Part shown: in pieces, positions 29,747 through 34,991 of the stretch | Numbering within the stretch: position 1 is the first letter of the stretch | Layout: each line of letters begins with the position of its first letter | Assembly: GCA_037447655.1 (NCBI GenBank) | Contig: JBBHKE010001466.1 | Location: 1-34,991, forward strand | Length of the DNA stretch: 34,991 bases | From: Zygnema cylindricum | Lineage: Eukaryota > Streptophyta > Zygnematophyceae > Zygnematales > Zygnemataceae | Reading direction: 5' to 3' | The notes under the pieces: generated by a model | What the model saw: the letters and a program-made list of their open reading frames with translations, nothing else | Databases searched by the model: none | Told to the model about the DNA's origin: nothing | Position numbers and translations under genes: made by a program

Positions 29747-30142
29747 ATGGCTCTCGCTCGCCCCCCCCCCTTTTACGACCCCTTCTACCGAGAAGAGGGT
29801 CGCTCCCGATTGGACGATTTTTCTCTTCTCTCCCACCTCCACGTGCCCAACCCCCATATAATGCGACAAAACCAAGGGGTACAAAGGGGGTATATGGAGG
29901 AGAGGCGAATAAATGAGGAAAAGGAGACCGACCCAATTGAGATAATGGGAAAAGAAAACATCCCAAAATTTTCGAATTCGATTTTGGTGCATAATTCGTC
30001 GAATAATTCGAATAATTCGTTTCATTCGAATAATTCGGTGGTGTGTTCGAATAATTCGGTGGGTAATTCGAGAAATTCGGAGGAGGCGGAAAATTGTGAA
30101 AAAGGGGAGAAAAGTATTTCGGCGGAAAGTGAAGAGTCTTGA
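29747..30142 (+). CDS. Possible host gene or first exon, Ser/Asn-rich protein, unknown
   Basis: From ATG (CCCCATGGCTC) the frame encodes 131 residues: MALARPPPFYDPFYREEGRS at the start, then HLHVPNPHIM, an acidic/basic middle, and a Ser/Asn-rich tail made of repeated TCGAATAAT codons. I know no family with this sequence. A CT-rich segment of about 150 bp upstream resembles a plant 5' leader, and the GTAC-dense region lies before it. A strong acceptor-like TTTTTCCAG ends at 30497, ahead of 30498-30600 where two frames stay open, so a downstream exon is possible. Against it: there is no family match, and low-complexity DNA is common here. Confidence 0.3.
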   Translation: MALARPPPFYDPFYREEGRSRLDDFSLLSHLHVPNPHIMRQNQGVQRGYMEERRINEEKETDPIEIMGKENIPKFSNSILVHNSSNNSNNSFHSNNSVVCSNNSVGNSRNSEEAENCEKGEKSISAESEES

Positions 30143-30689
30143 AAATGACATTATACTTAAATTTTTTAGATATAATTTTTTTAGATATATTTTTAAATAC
30201 ATTTTATTTTTTTGGGAAAAAAAAACATTTTGTCAGTTGTTTTTCTTTTTTTTTCTATTAGGAGATTTTTTTTTTTTAAATAGAGAGTGCTCCAATATAG
30301 GGATGAATCGGAAAAAAACTGAAAAAAATCAAAAAAAAAAATCAAAAGAAAAATTTGCAAAACTTTACGATAATCTTAAATCCAAATTTGTAATTCCGAG
30401 AATTGCGCAAAAGATGGGGAAAAAAAAAACAAAGATTATTGTGGTCGAAAAAAAATCGAAAAAAAAAATTGCACGGGAAAAAAAAAGATTTTTCCAGAAC
30501 GGAATCGGGAACGGAAATCATTCGATATCTGCGGAGGATGTGTACGGAAAGTACCGAACTGTACGGAACACTTACGCGGCGACCGTATACTGAATACTGC
30601 AAACGAAACTACAGGACTCGAGAGTTGGGATATCGCACAAATTGTACGGATTGTACGGATTGTACGGAGGATGTGGAAAATCGGGAGAG

Positions 30690-30900
30690 AATCAGGGGTC
30701 AATGGGGGAAAACTGGGGGGGGTGGGGAGGGAGAGGGAGAGGGAGGGAGGATATCTGGGGGAAATCGGGGAAAACGGGGTAAGTGGGGAACTTGGGGAAA
30801 AATTGAGGGTTAATTTGGGGAAGTCGGGGGGAAAATTGGGCAAAAATGGGGGAAATCGGAGAAATGGATGAAGACCTTTGTTGAAATTTGAAGGAATGGG
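30690..30900. repeat. G-rich degenerate repeat (GGGGAAA, GGGAGAG)
   Basis: GGGGGAAAATTGGG and GGGAGAGGG phrases recur irregularly. Just upstream, TTGTACGGA is tandemly repeated three times at about 30638-30668. Confidence 0.6.
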
Positions 30901-30910
30901 AAAGATGGGG

Positions 30911-31150
30911 GGAGAGAGAGAGAGGGAAGGGAAGATAGGAGAGAGAAGGGAAGAAAAGAGAGAGAAGGGAAGAAAAGAGAGAGAAGGGAAGAAAAGAGAG
31001 AGAAGGGAAGAAAGGAGAGAGGGGGGAAGAAAGGAGAGAGAAGGGAAGAAAGGAGAGAGATGGGGGAAGAAAGGAGAGAGAGAAGGGAAGAAAGGAGAAA
31101 GAGGGAAGAGGGAAAGGGGGAAGAAAGGGAAGAAGGGGAAAAAGGAAAAA
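30911..31150. repeat. 19-bp purine minisatellite GAAGGGAAGAAAAGAGAGA
   Basis: GAAGGGA starts at 30944, 30963, 30982 and 31001, an exact 19-bp period. Longer variants follow to about 31130. The Arg/Glu/Lys frames across it are artefacts. Confidence 0.9.
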
Positions 31151-31219
31151 AAAAGAAAAAAAAAGAAAAAGGGTGTAAAGGGGAAAAGAAAAAGGAAAAA
31201 AGGAATAAGGAATTACAAA

Positions 31220-32260
31220 ATTTTAATGTGGTTTCTTTTTTCTGTCAAAAAAAAAATATCGAGTGAAAATATCAAAAATATCGAGTGTATCGATCTTCGA
31301 GGTTGTACCATAGTCAATTTTCCTCTCCAAGTTTCTTTGTCCAAATTTGAAATTTGAAAGTCCATTTTTTGGGAATTTTAGAAAGTTGAAATTTTTGGGC
31401 CTTGAGAAGTGATATTTTTTGGTTTTTAGAAAATTGAAACAGCTGTAAATTCCGCTTTTAGTGTTGATATTTTCCTTCTTTCGTTTTTTCCTGTTTTGGA
31501 TTTTAGTGGATATAGTGTAGAAAGGATTTTTTAGATTTGTTGTTTTATCGATTTTCGATTTTGTGAACGATTTTCTGTTCAAAAATTTGACCTGCTTGTC
31601 AATATCACCTTTTTTTTTCTTTTTGGGAGGGGAGGGGATTTTGTTTGTATTTTTGTTTCGGGACAGATTTTTTTTTTTTTGGGTGTTTTAATTTTAATTT
31701 TTATTTATTTATTTATGTTTCTGAAAATTTTATGTGATATGTCGGGCGAGGCGTTTCGCATCAATTGTTTGATGGTTTTGTTTTTTATTTATTTTTTCTT
31801 TTTTGGGTTTTGGTTTCTTATAATATTTTGTTTTTGTTTTGTTTTTGGTTTTCTTGTCGATGTTTTTTTTTATATGTTTTGTTTTTTAGCTCTTGTTTTC
31901 ACATTTTCTTTGTATGGTTTGGCTTTTATGTTTTATTTTTGCGTTCTTATTTTCACCCCCTTTTTTTCGCTATTTTCGCCCCCCTTTTTTTTATAATATT
32001 TTCGCCTTTTTTTATTTAAAATGCTATCTTCGCCATTTTTTTTTTCGCGATTTTGGCCTTCTTATATCCTATGTACGGAATTGTACAAATTTATTGTACA
32101 GATTTTTAACCATTTGATTGATTACCACTCCATATTGACAAAAAGATATCGAATTCTTTTTGTCTTTTATGCCTCTTGTGCTCTAAATTTTAATTTTAAA
32201 AATATAAATTTGGGTGCGAATATCAACAATTTAAAAAAATTCGATATTGAAATTTATAAC
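31220..32260. other. T-rich noncoding stretch
   Basis: Phe/Leu-rich frames only. At 31945-32030 TTTTCACCCCCTTTTTTTCG and similar phrases are complementary to the repeat at 32961-33090. Confidence 0.6.
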
Positions 32261-32271
32261 CTTGCAAATTT

Positions 32272-32450
32272 CCTGTACAATGCACATTTTCCCATAATCT
32301 GTACCTTTTCCCAAATGCTGTTCTTTTCAGTATGTTGTATTTTTCCGTACGCTGTACAATATACTTACGCTGCACTTTTCATCTTTCTCAAACGCTGTAC
32401 TTTTTCTTACATTGTACGTTTTCATACAGTACCTTTTCCCATAGGTAGAA
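32272..32450. repeat. Degenerate CTGTAC..TTTTCCCA repeat
   Basis: CTGTAC or a one-base variant recurs about eight times with TTTTCCCAT-like spacers of variable length. Confidence 0.55.
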
Positions 32451-32465
32451 GACAAGGAAATTTCG

Positions 32466-32937
32466 TAGTGTTGTGTATCGGCAAGAAACTTATCGCGATA
32501 ACACCGATACCGATAGTTATCGATTATGGAACGGTCAAGGGTTCCGATATATCGCTCCGAGACCAACATATTCCTTATCGGCGATAAGCGGAAAAAATAT
32601 AGTACGCTATATAAAAAGTTCTTTGTAATATACTGTATTATATTGTTCACTGTTTTTAGTGTGGCATGGCACGTGTAGCGATCTGTTCCGTTCTCTGTGT
32701 AACGGGACAACGGCGGTCCAGTTCGACGGAATAAACTGTACAATTGTACTGTACAAACCGTAGAATATCGCCGATAATTATCAGCACCGGTGTTATCGCG
32801 ATAAAAAACCGATATTATCGGGCTTCTTATCGGCGATAAAAAATGTTTTGATGTATGGTGCCAATATATCGATTATCGGCAAGCCAAAAAGAGGTACATA
32901 TCGATTATCGACAAAACCCTGCCGATACACAACACTA
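32466..32937. mobile_element. TATCG-rich element family B, copy with both ends
   Basis: Perfect 18-bp terminal inverted repeats: TAGTGTTGTGTATCGGCA at 32466-32483 and its complement at 32920-32937. GAAATTT lies on both sides (32457-32463, 32938-32944), an imperfect 7-8 bp target duplication. The 472-bp body is full of CGATA/TATCG palindromes and codes for nothing. The TAGTGTTG start and an approximately 8-bp duplication suggest a hAT-type MITE. Confidence 0.75.
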
Positions 32938-32960
32938 GAAATTTGTACTGCCATATATAC

Positions 32961-33090
32961 AGGGTGAAATAAGGAGAAAATAGTAAAGAAAGGGGTGAAA
33001 ATATGGTAATCTAAGGTGGAAATAGCAAAAAAAGGGGTGAAAATAGGGTAAACTAGGGTGAAAAAAGCCAAAAAAAGGGATGAAAACAGC
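32961..33090. repeat. About 42-bp tandem repeat AAAGGGGTGAAAATAG
   Basis: Unit starts lie near 32990, 33032 and 33075. The complement of this sequence type is present at 31945-32030. Confidence 0.7.
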
Positions 33091-33329
33091 TTTTGCCTTA
33101 ATATTTTCAAAGTATTTTTTTAGACGCTTTTTTAGGATTTTTTTGTTGTTGGTTTTAAGCTTTTAGCCCCAATTATCTCCTTCAATTATTTTTGTCGCAA
33201 CATTCCATAAAAAAAAAATACAAAATAGGCTTTCATGGTAAGATATGCTAAAAAATAATGAAAATAATGAATTAAAAATAAATATATATATAAATATATA
33301 TTATAATTATAAATATTTAGTGAAAAATA

Positions 33330-33415
33330 TGGAGGGGACGGAGGGGGGGGGGGGGGAGAGGGGGAGGGGAGGAAAGAGGGGGAGGGAGGAAGGGGAGACG
33401 AAGGTGGAATGGAAG
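33330..33415. repeat. Purine tract with G13 run
   Basis: GGAGGGG, G-homopolymer and GGGGGAGGG runs on the plus strand. Confidence 0.85.
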
Positions 33416-33605
33416 GAAAAACAAATGGATTGAATAAATGGACAAGGAGGCGGGAGATGGATTTTTTTTTTTTTAATTCTATGTACTTTAACATGGTTAA
33501 CCATAGTTTCGTTTTTTTTTTTAAGAAAGTTAACCAATATTTTGGTTGTGGTGACAATAACACTATTAAATTGTGGTGGTAACAATTTTGATTATGTAGC
33601 AAAAA

Positions 33606-33700
33606 TAACCCTTTTGAAAGGGTGTCAAAATAAAACTTTTGAAAGGGTGTCAAAATAACACTTTTGAAAGGGAGTCAAATAACACTTTTGAAAGGGCTGT
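33606..33700. repeat. 25-bp tandem repeat TTTTGAAAGGGTGTCAAAATAACAC
   Basis: Four units with period 24-25. The first is CCCTTTTGAAAGGG, a near palindrome. Confidence 0.88.
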
Positions 33701-33779
33701 TTGTTTTTTATTTTTATTTTAAACCTAAAAACCCTAAGAAACCCTTAAAATCCACATGTAAATATATATGTATATATAT

Positions 33780-34035
33780 TAGTGTTGTGTATCTGTAGCC
33801 TTTTACTGATAACCGATATGTACTTTTTTTGTACCGATGTTTGATATGTACCTTTTTTGTACTGACATTTGATATGTACTAAATTTTGAATACCCGATAA
33901 TCGATATATCGCTTCAATATATTGAGAAGCTCAATATCACGATATTTCCTTTGCTAATATATCAGCTCGATTTGCCGATAAATTTACACCGCGATTTATC
34001 GAAGCGACGTTTTGGATTCTACAAAAAAATCAAAA
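33780..34035. mobile_element. TATCG-rich element family B, left-end copy
   Basis: The copy starts TAGTGTTGTGTATCTGTAG, close to the family-B end, and continues with CGATATATCG palindromes that match 16530-16700. No right end was found before the ATGT repeat. Confidence 0.6.
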
Positions 34036-34140
34036 GCCGTCCCCCCCCCCATACACCCCCCGCGCCAACGAGGATTTTGCGTACGATTTACCCCACAATA
34101 TTTCCTTATTAAATTTGTACGAAAACCCACCTCCCAACAA

Positions 34141-34340
34141 ATGTATGTATGTATGTATGTATGTATGTATGTATGTATGTATGTATGTATGTATGTATGT
34201 ATGTATGTATGTATGTATGTATGTATGTCGTATGTATGTATGTATGTATGTATGTATGTATGTATGTATGGTATGTATGTATGTATGTATGTATGTATGT
34301 ATGTATGTATGTATGGTATATATGTATGTATGTATGTATT
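34141..34340. repeat. ATGT tetranucleotide microsatellite, about 200 bp
   Basis: ATGT runs are interrupted by single-base insertions at about 34229, 34270 and 34315 (TGTCGTATG, ATGGTATG twice). Tyr/Met/Cys/Val frames over it are artefacts. Confidence 0.97.
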
Positions 34341-34349
34341 TTTATTTTT

Positions 34350-34895
34350 ACTGCTAGTTCCCAAATCTTGATTTAACAATACCCATTCGATTGTTTTTTT
34401 TGTCAACGAGAAGGTTTTACCCGATGCACAACATTTAGGGCACTTTCCCATATAACCAAAACTTGGCCTTGTTATTTCTTTTTTCAGCAAAGATTTTCCG
34501 ACTACTCAACTTTCAAAGCGTTGCGCTGAACGCAATGGAATCCTTCCTTTAGATTGTGATGGATGTAGACGTGGGTGTAATTTGTGACGGTTATAGACGA
34601 CTACGAAACTTGCGACAATTGATGACGTTTACAAAATAGCGACGGTTGTAGAAATGTACTGCACTGTAGTTTTTTGAGACATTGTAGATGTTTAGGGATT
34701 GTGACAATGTAACGTCATGCTCACTTATGATAGCGTCGACTTCACTAATTCCAAAACTTTCAGCCATGGTTTCCCGATTATGTTTTGAATTTCTCACACT
34801 TTCTATCTTGCCAGCAAAATATGCTCATAGACAGTCAAAAGTAATATTTATCTAAGATCTTTCATTTGATACCATTATTGCAGTTTTTCATTGCG
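34350..34895. other. No gene recognised
   Basis: Mixed sequence. Related phrases GTGACGGTTATAGACGACTA and GCGACGGTTGTAGAAATG occur near 34583-34655. Confidence 0.4.
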
Positions 34896-34991
34896 ATAAT
34901 AAGAAAGGAGGGAGGGAGGGAGGAATGAAGTGGGAGGGAGGGGGGGAGAGGGAGAGGAGGGTGGAGGGAGAGGGGGGGGGGGGGGGGGGGG
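34896..34991. repeat. Purine tract ending in a G-homopolymer at the window edge
   Basis: GGGA repeats are followed by at least 18 G residues that run off the end of the window. Such runs are also common assembly break points. Confidence 0.9.

Noticed and set aside
31679-32117. Phe/Leu-rich membrane-like frames
   Set aside because: Caused by T-rich DNA. There is no charged loop pattern or conserved motif.
34012-34490. Frames of Tyr/Met/Cys/Val or Thr/Tyr/Ile/His repeats
   Set aside because: They are translations of the ATGT microsatellite.

Overview
The window looks like nuclear DNA of a repeat-rich green-lineage eukaryote. I infer a streptophyte (charophyte) alga, with Chara as my best guess. 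The reasons are a spliced nuclear gene for a HUELLENLOS-type mitochondrial ribosomal protein uL14, plant-style promoter motifs (CACGTG G-boxes, an AAACCCTA telo-box), TTTAGGG-type repeats, decayed Ty1/copia and Ty3/gypsy elements, MITE-like elements and abundant microsatellites. The organism is not identified by sequence matching.

Layout. 1-1.4 kb: short repeats and two tRNA-Arg-like relics. 1.4-4.2 kb: broken Ty1/copia element (gag with two zinc knuckles, protease, integrase, then a stub of reverse transcriptase). 4.2-9.5 kb: broken Ty3/gypsy element whose order is protease, C5 cytosine-DNA methyltransferase, RNase H tail, integrase, PHD-like finger, polypurine tract and probable 3' LTR. The reverse transcriptase is deleted. 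A 286-bp piece is repeated beyond the LTR. 9.5-11.5 kb: no gene, then asymmetric CT/GA sequence and TCACA-type satellite.

11.49-15.35 kb, minus strand: the one convincing host gene, uL14m, in three exons joined in phase 0 (15349-15275, 14352-14236, 11793-11494; 163 residues). Intron 2 (2442 nt) is almost entirely pyrimidine on the sense strand. The promoter side carries five G-boxes and a telo-box.

15.6-18.8 kb: a MITE split by a second TIR element with its target duplication, a TATCG-rich element family, and minisatellites. 18.8-23.9 kb: a better-preserved LTR retroelement with only gag and protease. 24.2-26.2 kb: nothing recognised. 26.2-29.5 kb: three more MITE copies, one flanked by 82-bp direct repeats, then a GTAC-rich stretch. 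29.7-30.6 kb: an unrecognised possible gene. 30.6-35 kb: purine-rich repeats, T-rich DNA, further TATCG-family copies and a long ATGT microsatellite.

The most notable content is the methyltransferase inside the gypsy element. Its motif I, PCQ, ENV and RVRAYW blocks are all readable despite stops. The uL14m gene is the main functional host locus. All three retroelements lack a complete reverse transcriptase, so none could move by itself.
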